Assembly (NCBI GenBank): GCA_963680875.1
Contig: OY804588.1
Span: 57,300,369-57,364,368 of the forward strand
Length of the DNA: 64,000 nt
Reading direction: 5' to 3'
Source: Bathymodiolus brooksi
Lineage: Eukaryota; Mollusca; Bivalvia; Mytilida; Modiolidae
In this document: positions 10,831 to 22,791 of the stretch, piece by piece
How positions within the stretch are numbered: the first letter of the stretch is position 1
Layout: every line of letters starts with the position of its first letter
Program-made: the position numbers and the translations under genes
The notes under the pieces: generated by a model
Told to the model about the DNA's origin: nothing
What the model saw: only the letters and a program-made list of their open reading frames with translations
The model's database searches: none

Positions 10831-11371
10831 AAAATATAAGAAATAAATGTTATAATAAATAGCATATTAATGTATTTGTTAACTTTAAATTCTCTAAAAA
10901 ATGAGAAAAGAGAAAACAATAAATCACGATAAAACATTTGTCCTGAAAAGAAAGTTGAAACAGTGATGGTCAACATTTCCACTAATAGCAACAGAAAGAA
11001 CAATTGCCTCTCACCTCAAATCAATGAACACAAAAAGAAAATGATTGGTCGATGAAAATTAAGGTCGTGGCTTGCGATAGCTACAAATATGTGCCGTGGG
11101 TTCAACTGGTGAATGTGATTTCAGCTCTTTCTTCAGGAAAAGTGTATGTCTAACGGTGATGCAGATATCAACAAGCAAGAAATAAAAGATAGACGTGCAA
11201 CGGGCTGACCTAGAACACCAGCATCTCTTGTCCCATTGCTGATTTGTTGCATACTGTAGTGATGGTTGCTTTTACGTATTGTGATGAACTCAATGCAATA
11301 TAAATAAACACATTTGACATAATGTTAGACAAGACAAACTCCTACCTCACAAAAATGTTTAAATAAAAGTA
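10831..11371. other. left flank of the triplicated locus
   Basis: No repeat or exon recognised. The triplicated unit starts at about 11372. Confidence 0.45.
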
Positions 11372-11653
11372 ACATAGCAAACATGGTTTTCTGTATTAAT
11401 CGAAATAGACACCACAATAGCTCGAAAAACACCAGTAACATACACGAAAACAGATAACCACACAAAATAACACTGATTAAATCATATGATTCAATAGAAT
11501 TACCATATCCTGTCCCATTAATTTCGATAGTCGTGAAGTTCTTATTTCCAAAACCATTTAAGATAATGGGGATTCTGAAGGCCATACTTGAAATATGTGC
11601 GCAATCAGATGAGACACTGTTAATATAGTAGGGATCAATGCACATATGATGGC
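11372..11653 (-). CDS. candidate transmembrane exon, copy A (open frame)
   Basis: On the minus strand an acceptor-like ctgttacag precedes an open frame that reads SHHMCIDPYYINSV, a Cys/Asn-rich stretch with N-glycosylation motifs (NFT, NGT), then a strongly hydrophobic segment (LISVILCGYLFSCMLLVF) and more aromatic/hydrophobic residues. The frame stays open past the left edge of the duplicated unit to about 11325. This looks like the end of an ectodomain plus a membrane span, but no other exon of such a gene was found and no family was recognised. In copies B and C one A is missing from the run at about 11462-11466, which destroys the membrane segment. Confidence 0.35.
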
Positions 11654-11668
11654 TGTAACAGAATTTCT

Positions 11669-14108
11669 AACAGGGGTAACTTGTGTCTATGTTTCTTATA
11701 ACATTGGTAACAGGGGTAACTTGTGTCTATGTTTCTTATAACATTGGTAACAGGGGTAACTTGTGTCTATGTTTCTTATAACATTGGTAACAGGAGTAAC
11801 TTGTGTCTATGTTTCTTATAACATTGGTAACAGGGGTAACTTGTGTCTATGTTTCTTATAACATTGGTAACAGGGGTAACTTGTGTCTATGTTTCTTATA
11901 ACATTGGTAACAGGGGTAACTTGTGTCTATGTTTCTTATAACATTGGTAACAGGGGTAACTTGTGTCTATGTTTCTTATAACATTGGTAACAGGGGTAAC
12001 TTGTGTCTATGTTTCTTATAACATTGGTAACAGGGGTAACTTGTGTCTATGTTTCTTATAACATTGGTAACAGGGGTAACTTGTGTCTATGTTTCTTATA
12101 ACATTGGTAACAGGGGTAACTTGTGTCTATGTTTCTTATAACATTGGTAACAGGGGTAACTTGTGTCTATGTTTCTTATAACATTGGTAACAGGGGTAAC
12201 TTGTGTCTATGTTTCTTATAACATTGGTAACAGGGGTAACTTGTGTCTATGTTTCTTATAACATTGGTAACAGGGGTAACTTGTGTCTATGTTTCTTATA
12301 ACATTGGTAACAGGGGTAACTTGTGTCTATGTTTCTTATAACATTGGTAACAGGGGTAACTTGTGTCTATGTTTCTTATAACATTGGTAACAGGGGTAAC
12401 TTGTGTCTATGTTTCTTATAACATTGGTAACAGGGGTAACTTGTGTCTATGTTTCTTATAACATTGGTAACAGGGGTAACTTGTGTCTATGTTTCTTATA
12501 ACATTGGTAACAGGGGTAACTTGTGTCTATGTTTCTTATAACATTGGTAACAGGGGTAACTTGTGTCTATGTTTCTTATAACATTGGTAACAGGGGTAAC
12601 TTGTGTCTATGTTTCTTATAACATTGGTAACAGGGGTAACTTGTGTCTATGTTTCTTATAACATTGGTAACAGGGGTAACTTGTGTCTATGTTTCTTATA
12701 ACATTGGTAACAGGGGTAACTTGTGTCTATGTTTCTTATAACATTGGTAACAGGGGTAACTTGTGTCTATGTTTCTTATAACATTGGTAACAGGGGTAAC
12801 TTGTGTCTATGTTTCTTATAACATTGGTAACAGGGGTAACTTGTGTCTATGTTTCTTATAACATTGGTAACAGGGGTAACTTGTGTCTATGTTTCTTATA
12901 ACATTGGTAACAGGGGTAACTTGTGTCTATGTTTCTTATAACATTGGTAACAGGGGTAACTTGTGTCTATGTTTCTTATAACATTGGTAACAGGGGTAAC
13001 TTGTGTCTATGTTTCTTATAACATTGGAAACAGGGGTAACTTGTGTCTATGTTTCTTATAACATTGGTAACAGGGGTAACTTGTGTCTATGTTTCTTATA
13101 ACATTGGTAACAGGGGTAACTTGTGTCTATGTTTCTTATAACATTGGTAACAGGGGTAACTTGTGTCTATGTTTCTTATAACATTGGTAACAGGGGTAAC
13201 TTGTGTCTATGTTTCTTATAACATTGGTAACAGGGGTAACTTGTGTCTATGTTTCTTATAACATTGGTAACAGGGGTAACTTGTGTCTATGTTTCTTATA
13301 ACATTGGAAACAGGGGTAACTTGTGTCTATGTTTCTTATAACATTGGTAACAGGGGTAACTTGTGTCTATGTTTCTTATAACATTGGTAACAGGGGTAAC
13401 TTGTGTCTATGTTTCTTATAACATTGGTAACAGGGGTAACTTGTGTCTATGTTTCTTATAACATTGGTAACAGGGGTAACTTGTGTCTATGTTTCTTATA
13501 ACATTGGTAACAGGGGTAACTTGTGTCTATGTTTCTTATAACATTGGTAACAGGGGTAACTTGTGTCTATGTTTCTTATAACATTGGTAACAGGGGTAAC
13601 TTGTGTCTATGTTTCTTATAACATTGGTAACAGGGGTAACTTGTGTCTATGTTTCTTATAACATTGGTAACAGGGGTAACTTGTGTCTATGTTTCCTATA
13701 ACATTGGTAACAGGGGTAACTTGTGTCTATGTTTCTTATAACATTGGTAACAGGGGTAACTTGTGTCTATGTTTCTTATAACATTGGTAACAGGGGTAAC
13801 TTGTGTCTATGTTTCTTATAACATTGGTAACAGGGGTAACTTGTGTCTATGTTTCTTATAACATTGGTATAAGGGGTAACTTGTGTCTATGTTTCTTATA
13901 ACATTGGTAACAGGGGCAACTTGTGTCTATGTTTCTTATAACATTGGTAACAGGGGTAACTTGTGTCTATGTTTCTTATAACATTGGTAACAGGGGTAAC
14001 TTGTGTCTATGTTTCTTATAACATTGGTAACAGGGGTAACTTGTGTCTATGTTTCTTATAACATTGGTAACAGGGGTAACTTGTGTCTATGTTTCTTATA
14101 ACATTGGT
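11669..14108. repeat. 40-bp minisatellite, 61 near-identical units
   Basis: The unit aacaggggtaacttgtgtct continues with atgtttcttataacattggt, and 2440 bp divide exactly into 61 units. Only a handful carry a substitution (for example aggagtaac near 11790, ggaaac near 13026 and 13306, tcctata near 13696, ataagggg near 13869). The corresponding sites in copies B and C hold one unit. The unit has in-frame stops and is not coding. Confidence 0.95.
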
Positions 14109-14180
14109 CGAGTAATTCAGCGTACAGAAGTAATGTCCTGTTAAAAAAATAAGGCTTCATGGTAGTTTCATCATTTTCAG

Positions 14181-14219
14181 AACTTGGAAGACTGACTGCA
14201 TGTAACCATCCTTCACAGA
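14181..14219 (+). CDS. candidate 39-nt exon of the cysteine-rich gene, copy A
   Basis: Lies between cattttcag and a good donor, GTGAGT. It is symmetric phase 1-1 and reads LGRLTACNHPSQ. It would splice in frame to the exon at 15924. Its small size makes it tentative; the same sequence and sites are kept in copies B and C. Confidence 0.35.
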
Positions 14220-14290
14220 GTGAGTAGTATAATTAACAAATTCCATCTTCCATCGGGTCGTGGGTAGACTTACGGTTACATCTTGGGGGC

Positions 14291-14510
14291 TAGCGTTATG
14301 GTGATTAACGCCACTTTTAACAATATTTCGGTTATATCGTGGTGGTCAGTTTTATTGGTGGATAATAAGTGACAAACTTTATCACATAATGTTGTATCAG
14401 TACATCTTCCCATGAGCGAGACTCGAACTCACAACGCTAGTAATACGAGGTACTGATTGCATAGGTAGTTGTAAATCCAACTATCATACGAACACGACCA
14501 CGACGGTCCC
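14291..14510 (-). mobile_element. V-SINE-like SINE with core deletion, copy A
   Basis: Complete head (caactatcatacgaacacga on this strand), but the V-like core is deleted between ttattggtgga and taataagtgac. The same deletion is present in B and C, so it predates the triplication. Confidence 0.7.
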
Positions 14511-14674
14511 TTGGTTAAATGTAATTTGAAAAAATGTAAAATATAAGACAATACTAGTTGTTTTCATTTTCATCGTATAATTATTGAGCGGAAAACATAC
14601 GGGCCTATTTTTATTTTTTTTTATTGCAAAAGATATCACACAGGGAACCGCATGGTATCAATAAAACAAATAAA

Positions 14675-15105
14675 AACGTAGATATCAAATTTAGTGCGCA
14701 CGACGCGTTTCTGGAATAACATTCATCAGGTACGCTCACTATCGAAACGTTTCTGAAATAACATTCATCAGGTACGCTCACTATCGAAACGTTTCTGGAA
14801 TAACATTCATCAGGTACGTTCACTATCGACGCGTTTCTGGAATAACATTCATTAGGTACGCTTACTATCGAAGCGTTTCTGGAATAACATTCATCAGGTA
14901 CGCTCACTATCGAAACGTTTCTGGAATAACATTAATCAGGCACGCTCACTATCGAAGCGTTTCTGGAATAACATTCATCAGGTACGCTCACTATCGACGC
15001 GTTTTTGGAATAACATTCATCAGGTACGCTCACTATCGAAGCGTTTCTCGAATAACATTCATCAGGTACGCTCACTATCGAAATTTTGGAAAGCCAAATA
15101 ATTCA
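14675..15105 (+). repeat. dispersed repeat D with internal 42-bp array, 9 units (copy A)
   Basis: Repeat D edges (acgtagatatcaaatttagt and gaaattttggaaagccaaat) surround nine 42-bp units at 14702-15079 built on gtttctggaataacattcat. Since 42 is a multiple of 3, both strands stay open across the array (SVPDECYSRNASI-type peptides), which is an artefact. Confidence 0.85.
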
Positions 15106-15121
15106 CAATTGTGAATAATAA

Positions 15122-15311
15122 AACAAAGGGACTAAACATGATAGCCAAGATCGGCTAAGGTCACCTATACATGAGGGGTCTAGTTTCACCGCTGCGGGTT
15201 ACAACCCTTGTAAAATGGGAGTTCACATGTTGCGTGGGGAGAACCAAACACACAACTTGTCCGTAGGTCGTGATGGGATGTACATGAGCACGTCATGTGT
15301 GGTTGGAGAAT
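15122..15311 (+). other. possible cysteine-containing coding segment, copy A (doubtful)
   Basis: An open plus-strand frame reads GYNPCKMGVHMLRGENQTHN and continues to a TAA at 15317. An overlapping frame (WEFTCCVGRTKHTTC) is also plausible. No splice pair is convincing. The only substitution noted against B changes Glu to Ala in the first frame and is silent (AGA/CGA) in the second. Confidence 0.2.
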
Positions 15312-15584
15312 GTGTATAACTGTAAAAGACAAATAGCAACAACTGTAGCTTGTGTAACCAATAGCTTGTTGGTTATCTGGTCGTAGATTACCCTTTGAAA
15401 GGAAACATTTGACGCTATCTATGACCTCTCCAGTTTTCCTTGCGGTAATCAAAGCATCCGTCCTTAGGTCCATCACAGTGCCATCATTTTGTTATGTTCT
15501 CCTCGTGTATATAGCTGAAATAGCAATTAGTCAATCGTTTATCATAATGATTAAATAAACAATTAGCAATTGAGGTTTGGTTTG

Positions 15585-15799
15585 GCTTATGGTGTTTAAT
15601 ACCACTTTATGCAATATTTCAGTTATATCGTGCCGATCATTTTTATTGGTGGAGGAAACCGGAGTACCCGGAGAAAACCACTAACCTGTCGCGAGACACT
15701 GACAAACTTTATCTTTAAATCTCTTTAGTGGTGAACGGCACCGATTGCACAGATTGTTGTAAATCCAACTACCATGCGATCACGACCACGACGACCCCC
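15585..15799 (-). mobile_element. V-SINE-like SINE, copy A
   Basis: Reverse orientation from ggtgtttaataccacttta to cgatcacgaccacgacgac. The segment between the core and the box B region is deleted. It lies in the intron upstream of the exon at 15924. Confidence 0.7.
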
Positions 15800-15923
15800 G
15801 CAATTGTAATTAAAAATTTACCAATTGGTTTTATGTACAGTATATATACTAATTTAATCCTTCTAGTAACCTGAGATTTGTAGGCATTTTTTTTATTGTA
15901 TGTGTTGCGTTTCATTATTACAG

Positions 15924-16217
15924 GGTCGATATGTAGAACACCATATGGGATAGATGCCCATCACACGCATTGCTTTATAAAGAAAACGTACACAGCACAT
16001 GGATGGTTTATAGAAAGAGGCGCCACCAATGAATCTGTGTGTATGACCAATGCAGGGCTTAGCACGATTAACAATCCAGCATGTCAGATGCTTACAACAC
16101 CACCAAGGACTGTGTGCTATGATTGTTGTCAACAAATGAACTGTGATAGGGATAGCTTATATTGTAACAATTATGACCACATAGACACCAAGTACATGCC
16201 TTCATTTATGAAAACAG
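15924..16217 (+). CDS. Ly6/uPAR-like cysteine-rich domain exon, copy A
   Basis: 294-nt exon between attattacag and the strong donor GTACGT, symmetric phase 1-1, as is usual for shuffled extracellular domains. It reads ICRTPYGIDAHHTHCFIKKT, then GWFIERGATNESVC, and later TVCYDCCQQMNC followed by LYCNN. The order C, CF(I), G-ERG, C, then a CxxCC cluster and a late CN resembles molluscan Ly6/uPAR-type three-finger domains, although the usual Cys after ERG is replaced. It would be secreted or membrane-anchored. The sequence is identical in copies B and C. Family assignment is tentative; the exon call is stronger. Confidence 0.55.
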
Positions 16218-16350
16218 GTACGTATTTGACATTAGATATTGGAAAGGGGGGAGTGGGGTAATCAAAGCATGAGAACGAACATATTTCAGTCAATTATAAA
16301 ATAATTTGTTATTATTTAGCAAATATATAAACCACGTGTATTTACATATT

Positions 16351-16613
16351 AGAGTTATGGTTGGGGTCTATTAAGCTACTTTCAACAATATTTCAGCTAT
16401 ATCGAGGCGGTCAGTTTTATTGGTGGAGGAAACCGGGGTACCCGGAGAAATCCACCGACCTGTCGCAAATCACTGACAAACTCTATCACGTAATGTTGTA
16501 TCAAGTATACTTCGTCATCAGCGGGATTCGAATTTAAAACTGTAGTGGACAAGCACTGATTGCACAGGTAGTTGTAGATCCAACTACCATACCATCTCGA
16601 CCACGAGGGTCCC
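16351..16613 (-). mobile_element. V-SINE-like SINE, nearly complete, copy A
   Basis: Runs on the minus strand from agagttatggttgggg to the head at ccatctcgaccacgagggtc. It sits in the intron between the exons at 15924 and 17045. Confidence 0.75.
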
Positions 16614-17044
16614 GTTTTTACATGTAAATTGAGAGTTAATCCAGTGTAAAGGTGATATGGGCTGTTTTATTAGGCATCATATAATTATAGAACAATAATC
16701 ATGTGTACCTTACATGTTTCATCAATAAATAATGACTAAATATTAATATACTTAATTATCATTTTACTCTTAATCTCACGACATAGCTGGATGAAAAAGA
16801 CGCTTGCATTTGTTCGAGCCCCGGAACCCGCATTCTTTTTTTGTTATTTTTTATTTTTTTTTGGTTTTGCTTCTGTTCTTTGTCTACTGAATGTTCTCGT
16901 ACTGAAATTTGTAGTTACTTAATAAAGGTACCATTAAGATTAATTTAGTTGTTTTTTTCTCCAGAGTTTGATATTCATTCATTCAATTCTTAATTCCTCT
17001 TTAAGTTCAAGATTATCAATTCTTTTTTTCTAATTTGTTTTCAG

Positions 17045-17088
17045 GTCCACATTCAACAGTAATAACGAAGACAACAGGTCAAGGTTAA
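17045..17088 (+). CDS. candidate last exon of the cysteine-rich gene, copy A
   Basis: After a polypyrimidine tract and gttttcag, the frame continued from 16217 reads GPHSTVITKTTGQG then TAA. The Thr-rich tail suits a stalk or C-terminus. Alternatively the exon ends at acaacag|gtcaag after 33 nt (also phase 1-1) and the gene continues outside the unit. An ATTAAA lies about 30 bp downstream. Confidence 0.4.
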
Positions 17089-17807
17089 TCAGAAGGAATA
17101 TTATATATATACGAATTTGTATTAAATAATATTTACAATTTTCAGTCATAAGAACGTTTTATCAATACCAACACCACTAGTTAAAAAGAATGATACTAAA
17201 AAATGTTAAAAAGCAACGTGGTTTTTAACTGCCCTGTATCAGCACTAATTCATGTATTGATCGAATTGGCTAGTAGTCAGTTACCCATGACTAATGGCTA
17301 GTCCGGCTTTTATACTATCCATTTTAATGTTACCGTCTTTTTTGTGGAAAAAAATATGATCTCTTGAGCTTATCTTTGATGTTAAAAATGCATATCTTAA
17401 GCTGGGTGGTTGTGATCACATTTATTGCCTACCCAAACAAGGATCTGGGTTGAAATCAGTTTCTGTTGTTGTTATTACTGCCCTTGATTGCTTTAAGGTT
17501 TGCAAAGTAGTGGTTCGAATTGTCGACTTTTATTTGCAATGATTCCATTTCGTGCCGTATATTGTCTTCAGGTGTTACATTGGATGACGTCATAATTTGT
17601 GAGAAAAATATTTCTTTATTTGTTTATTTTTTTTTTGTCCTAAGAGTAATGGATTTAGCCAAAATATTCCATCTCCTTAGCTAGTAGTTATTTTACTGCG
17701 AGCATTCACTCACCCTGTTGTTGTTATGTCAATGTTCACGTTGCCATTCAATTGTGTGATAGTGTGTGGTCTTGTGAATTGAAAGTGAACTTGACATGTT
17801 TTTGTTA

Positions 17808-18302
17808 TTATCCCCCCGCGATAGCGGTGAGGGGATATAGTAATGGCGGCCGTCTGTCTGTCCGTCCGTCCGTCACACTTTCTTGTTTACGCGATAACTT
17901 GAGTAAACATGGATAGATTTGAATAATTTATTGCATGTGGCTTGTAATTATCATTATCTTAGATGGGTTCTAACATGGAAATATTTGAAGCAAGGGTTTT
18001 GGGGAGAAATCTTAGTTTTTGGTTGAAAAATCACCAATATTGAGAATTGTGTCTTGTTTACGCGATAACTTTAGTAAACATGGATGGATTTGAATAATGT
18101 TTTGCATGTGGCTTGTAATTATCATTATTTTGGATGGGTTCTAACATGGAGATATTTGAAGCAAGGGTTTTGGGGGAAAATCTTAGTTTTTGGTTGAAAA
18201 ATCACCGATTTTGAAAATTGTGTCTTGTTTACGCGATAACTTCAGTAAACATAGATAGATTTGAATAATTTTTTGCATGTGGCTTGTAATTATCATTATC
18301 TT
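17808..18302 (+). mobile_element. tandem-repeat-containing element R, 5' part (copy A end)
   Basis: Begins tatccccccgcgatagcgg, then gtccgtccgtccgtcacact, then about 2.4 units of a 171-bp repeat (gtttacgcgataacttgagt ...). It is cut at the A/B junction inside the third unit. The full-length element is at 26781-27530. Confidence 0.7.
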
Positions 18303-18585
18303 ACATAGCAAACATGGTTTCCTGTATTAATCGACATAGACACCACAATAGCTCGAAAAACACCAGTAACATACACGAAAACAGATAACCACACAAATAA
18401 CACTGATTAAATCATATGATTCGATAGAATTACCATATCCTGTCCCATTAATTTCGATAGTCGTGAAGTTCTTATTTCCAAAACCATTTAAGATAACGGG
18501 GATTCTGAAGGCCATACTTGAAATATGTGCGCAATCAGATGAGACACTGTTAATATAGTAGGGATCAATGCACATATGATGGCTG
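18303..18585 (-). pseudogene. candidate transmembrane exon, copy B (frameshifted)
   Basis: Same exon as 11372-11653, but the A-run in cacacaaataac is one base shorter than in copy A. After LISVI the frame changes and stops within the former membrane segment (ending CGVYVD). Confidence 0.35.
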
Positions 18586-18710
18586 TAACAGAATTTCTAA
18601 CAGGGGTAACTTGTGTCTATGTTTCTTATAACATTGGTCGAGTAATTCAGCGTACAGGAGTAATGTCCTGTTAAAAAAATAAGGCTTCATGGTAATTTCA
18701 TCATTTTCAG

Positions 18711-18749
18711 AACTTGGAAGACTGACTGCATGTAACCATCCTTCACAGA
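18711..18749 (+). CDS. candidate 39-nt exon, copy B
   Basis: Same sequence, acceptor and GTGAGT donor as 14181-14219. Confidence 0.33.
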
Positions 18750-18820
18750 GTGAGTAGTATAATTAACAAATTCCATCTTCCATCGGGTCGTGGGTAGCCT
18801 TACGGTTACATCTTCGGGGC

Positions 18821-19041
18821 TAGCGTTATGGTGATTAACGCCACTTTTAACAATATTTCGGTTATATCGTGGTGGTCAGTTTTATTGGTGGATAATAAGT
18901 GACAAACTTTATCACATAATGTTGTATCGAGTACATCTTCCCATGAGCGAGACTCGAACTCACAACGCTAGTAATACAAGGTACTGATTGCAAAGGTAGT
19001 TGTAAATCCAACTATCATACGAACACGACCACGACGGTCCC
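18821..19041 (-). mobile_element. V-SINE-like SINE with core deletion, copy B
   Basis: Counterpart of 14291-14510. Confidence 0.7.
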
Positions 19042-19203
19042 TTGGTTAAATGTAATTTGAAAAAATGTAAAATATAAGACAATACTAGTTGTTTTCATTT
19101 TCATCGTATAATTATTGAGCGGAAAACATACGGGCCTATTTTCATTTTTTTTTATTGCAAAAGATATCACACAGGGAACCGCATGGTATCAATAAAACAA
19201 ATA

Positions 19204-19594
19204 AAAACGTAGATATCAAATTTAGTGCGCACGACGCGTTTCTGGAATAACATTCATCAGGTACGCTCACTATCGAAACGTTTCTGGAATAACATTCATC
19301 AGGTACGCTCACTATCGACGCGTTTCTGGAATAACATTCATCAGGTACGCTTACTATCGAAGCGTTTCTGGAATAACATTCATCAGGTACGCTCACTATC
19401 GACGCGTTTCTGGAATAACAATCATCAGGTACGCTCACTATCGAAGCGTTTCTGGAATAACATTCATCAGGTACGCTCACTATCGACGCGTTTTTGGAAT
19501 AACATTCATCAGGTACGCTCACTATCGAAGCGTTTCTCGAATAACATTCATCAGGTACGCTCACTATCGAAATTTTGGAAAGCCAAATAATTCA
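19204..19594 (+). repeat. repeat D with 42-bp array, 8 units (copy B)
   Basis: Eight units at 19233-19568, one fewer than copy A. Unit variants (gacgcg/gaagcg/gaaacg starts) recur in the same order as in copy C. Confidence 0.85.
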
Positions 19595-20075
19595 CAATTG
19601 TGAACAATAAAACAAAGGGACTAAACATGATAGCCAAGATCGGCTAAGGTCACCTATACATGAGGGGTCTAGTTTCACCGCTGCGGGTTACAACCCTTGT
19701 AAAATGGGAGTTCACATGTTGCGTGGGGCGAACCAAACACACAACTTGTCCGTAGGTCGTGATGGGATGTACATGAGCACGTCATGTGTGGTTGGAGAAT
19801 GTGTATAACTGTAAAAGACAAATAGCAACAACTGTAGCTTGTGTAACCAATAGCTTGTTGGTTATCTGGTCGTAGATTACCCTTTGAAAGGAAACATTTG
19901 ACGCTATCTATGACCTCTCCAGTTTTCCTTGCGGTAATCAAAGCATCCGTCCTTAGGTCCATCACAGTGCCATCATTTTGTTATGTTCTCCTCGTGTATA
20001 TAGCTGAAATAGCAATTAGTCAATCGTTTATCATAATGATTAAATAAACAATTAGCTATTGAGGTTTGGTTTGGC

Positions 20076-20288
20076 TTATGGTGTTTAATACCACTTTATG
20101 CAATATTTCAGTTATATCGTGCCGATCATTTTTATTGGTGGAGGAAACCGGAGTACCCGGAGAAAACCACTAACCTGTCGCGAGACACTGACAAACTTTA
20201 TCTTTAAATCTCTTTAGTGGTGAACGGCACCGATTGCACAGATTGTTGTAAATCCAACTACCATGCGATCACGACCACGACGACCCCC
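20076..20288 (-). mobile_element. V-SINE-like SINE, copy B
   Basis: Counterpart of 15585-15799. Confidence 0.7.
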
Positions 20289-20412
20289 GCAATTGTAATT
20301 AAAAATTTACCAATTGGTTTTATGTACAGTATATATACTAATTTAATCCTTCTAGTAACCTGAGATTTGTAGGCATTTTTTTTATTGTATGTGTTGCGTT
20401 TCATTATTACAG

Positions 20413-20706
20413 GGTCGATATGTAGAACACCATATGGGATAGATGCCCATCACACGCATTGCTTTATAAAGAAAACGTACACAGCACATGGATGGTTTAT
20501 AGAAAGAGGCGCCACCAATGAATCTGTGTGTATGACCAATGCAGGGCTTAGCACGATTAACAATCCAGCATGTCAGATGCTTACAACACCACCAAGGACT
20601 GTGTGCTATGATTGTTGTCAACAAATGAACTGTGATAGGGATAGCTTATATTGTAACAATTATGACCACATAGACACCAAGTACATGCCTTCATTTATGA
20701 AAACAG
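20413..20706 (+). CDS. Ly6/uPAR-like cysteine-rich domain exon, copy B
   Basis: Identical to the exon at 15924-16217, with both splice sites kept (ttacag and GTACGT). Confidence 0.55.
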
Positions 20707-20839
20707 GTACGTATTTGACATTAGATATTGGAAAGGGGGGAGTGGGGTAATCAAAGCATGAGAACGAACATATTTCAGTCAATTATAAAATAATTTGTTA
20801 TTATTTAGCAAATATATAAACCACGTGTATTTACATATT

Positions 20840-21102
20840 AGAGTTATGGTTGGGGTCTATTAAGCTACTTTCAACAATATTTCAGCTATATCGAGGCGGT
20901 CAGTTTTATTGGTGGAGGAAACCGGGGTACCCGGAGAAATCCACCGACCTGTCGCAAATCACTGACAAACTCTATCACGTAATGTTGTATCAAGTATACT
21001 TCGTCATCAGCGGGATTCGAATTTAAAACTGTAGTGGACAAGCACCGATTGCACAGGTAGTTGTAGATCCAACTACCATACCATCTCGACCACGAGGGTC
21101 CC
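20840..21102 (-). mobile_element. V-SINE-like SINE, copy B
   Basis: Counterpart of 16351-16613. Confidence 0.75.
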
Positions 21103-21533
21103 GTTTTTACATGTAAATTGAGAGTTAATCCAGTGTAAAGGTGATATGGGCTGTTTTATTAGGCATCATATAATTATAGAACAATAATCATGTGTACCTT
21201 ACATGTTTCATCAATAAATAATGACTAAATATTAATATACTTAATTATCATTTTACTCTTAATCTCACGACATAGCTGGATGAAAAAGACGCTTGCATTT
21301 GTTCGAGCCCCGGAACCCGCATTCTTTTTTTGTTATTTTTTATTTTTTTTTGGTTTTGCTTCTGTTCTTTGTCTACTGAATGTTCTCGTACTGAAATTTG
21401 TAGTTACTTAATAAAGGTACCATTAAGATTAATTTAGTTGTTTTTTTCTCCAGAGTTTGATATTCATTCATTCAATTCTTAATTCCTCTTTAAGTTCAAG
21501 ATTATCAATTCTTTTTTTCTAATTTGTTTTCAG

Positions 21534-21577
21534 GTCCACATTCAACAGTAATAACGAAGACAACAGGTCAAGGTTAA
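21534..21577 (+). CDS. candidate last exon of the cysteine-rich gene, copy B
   Basis: Same as 17045-17088: gttttcag acceptor, phase 1, Thr-rich end, TAA. Confidence 0.4.
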
Positions 21578-22296
21578 TCAGAAGGAATATTATATATATA
21601 CGAATTTGTATTAAATAATATTTACAATGTTCAGTCATAAGAACGTTTTATCAATACCAACACCACTAGTTAAAAAGAATGATACTAAAAAATGTTAAAA
21701 AGCAACGTGGTTTTTAACTGCCCTGTATCAGCACTAATTCATGTATTGATCGAATTGGCTAGTAGTCAGTTACCCATGACTAATGGCTAGTCCGGCTTTT
21801 ATACTATCCATTTTAATGTTACCGTCTTTTTTGTGGAAAAAAATATGATCTCTTGAGCTTATCTTTGATGTTAAAAATGCATATCTTAAGCTGGGTGGTT
21901 GTGATCACATTTATTGCCTACCCAAACAAGGATCTGGGTTGAAATCAGTTTCTGTTGTTGTTATTACTGCCCTTGATTGCTTTAAGGTTTGCAAAGTAGT
22001 GGTTCGAATTGTCGACTTTTATTTGCAATGATTCCATTTCGTGCCGTATATTGTCTTCAGGTGTTACATTGGATGACGTCATAATTTGTGAGAAAAATAT
22101 TTCTTTATTTGTTTATTTTTTTTTTGTCCTAAGAGTAATGGATTTAGCCAAAATATTCCATCTCCTTAGCTAGTAGTTATTTTACTGCGAGCATTCACTG
22201 ACCCTGTTGTTGTTATGTCAATGTTCACGTTGCCATTCAATTGTGTGATAGTGTGTGGTCTTGTGAATTGAAAGTGAACTTGACATGTTTTTGTTA

Positions 22297-22791
22297 TTAT
22301 CCCCCCGCGATAGCGGTGAGGGGATATAGTAATGGCGGCCGTCTGTCTGTCTGTCCGTCCGTCACACTTTCTTGTTTACGCGATAACTTGAGTAAACATG
22401 GATAGATTTGAATAATTTATTGCATGTGGCTTGTAATTATCATTATCTTAGATGGGTTCTAACATGGAAATATTTGAAGCAAGGGTTTTGGGGAGAAATC
22501 TTAGTTTTTGGTTGAAAAATCACCAATATTGAGAATTGTGTCTTGTTTACGCGATAACTTTAGTAAACATGGATGGATTTGAATAATGTTTTGCATGTGG
22601 CTTGTAATTATCATTATTTTGGATGGGTTCTAACATGGAGATATTTGAAGCAAGGGTTTTGGGGGAAAATCTTAGTTTTTGGTTGAAAAATCACCGATTT
22701 TGAAAATTGTGTCTTGTTTACGCGATAACTTCAGTAAACATAGATAGATTTGAATAATTTTTTGCATGTGGCTTGTAATTATCATTATCTT
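22297..22791 (+). mobile_element. element R, 5' part (copy B end)
   Basis: Same truncated element as 17808-18302, cut at the same base by the B/C junction. Confidence 0.7.

Larger units (their letters stand above)
11372..18302. repeat. tandem segmental duplication, copy A (6931 bp)
   Basis: First of three head-to-tail copies. It begins acatagcaaacatgg like copies B and C. Its length exceeds the 4489-bp period by exactly 2442 bp, accounted for by 60 extra 40-bp minisatellite units and one extra 42-bp unit. Outside the arrays it differs from B by scattered substitutions and single-base indels. Confidence 0.9.
18303..22791. repeat. tandem segmental duplication, copy B (4489 bp)
   Basis: Starts at acatagcaaacatgg, joined directly to attatcattatctt of the preceding element R. 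The same candidate exons, SINEs and arrays as copy A recur in order, except for a single 40-bp unit (18599-18638) and eight 42-bp units. Confidence 0.92.

Noticed and set aside
11669..14108. CRISPR-like array
   Set aside because: The 40-bp units are contiguous with no unique spacers, in a eukaryotic setting.
15186..15476. Minus-strand 96-residue frame repeated in three copies
   Set aside because: No splice borders or domain, and it overlaps plus-strand frames of equal quality; conservation here only reflects the recent triplication.
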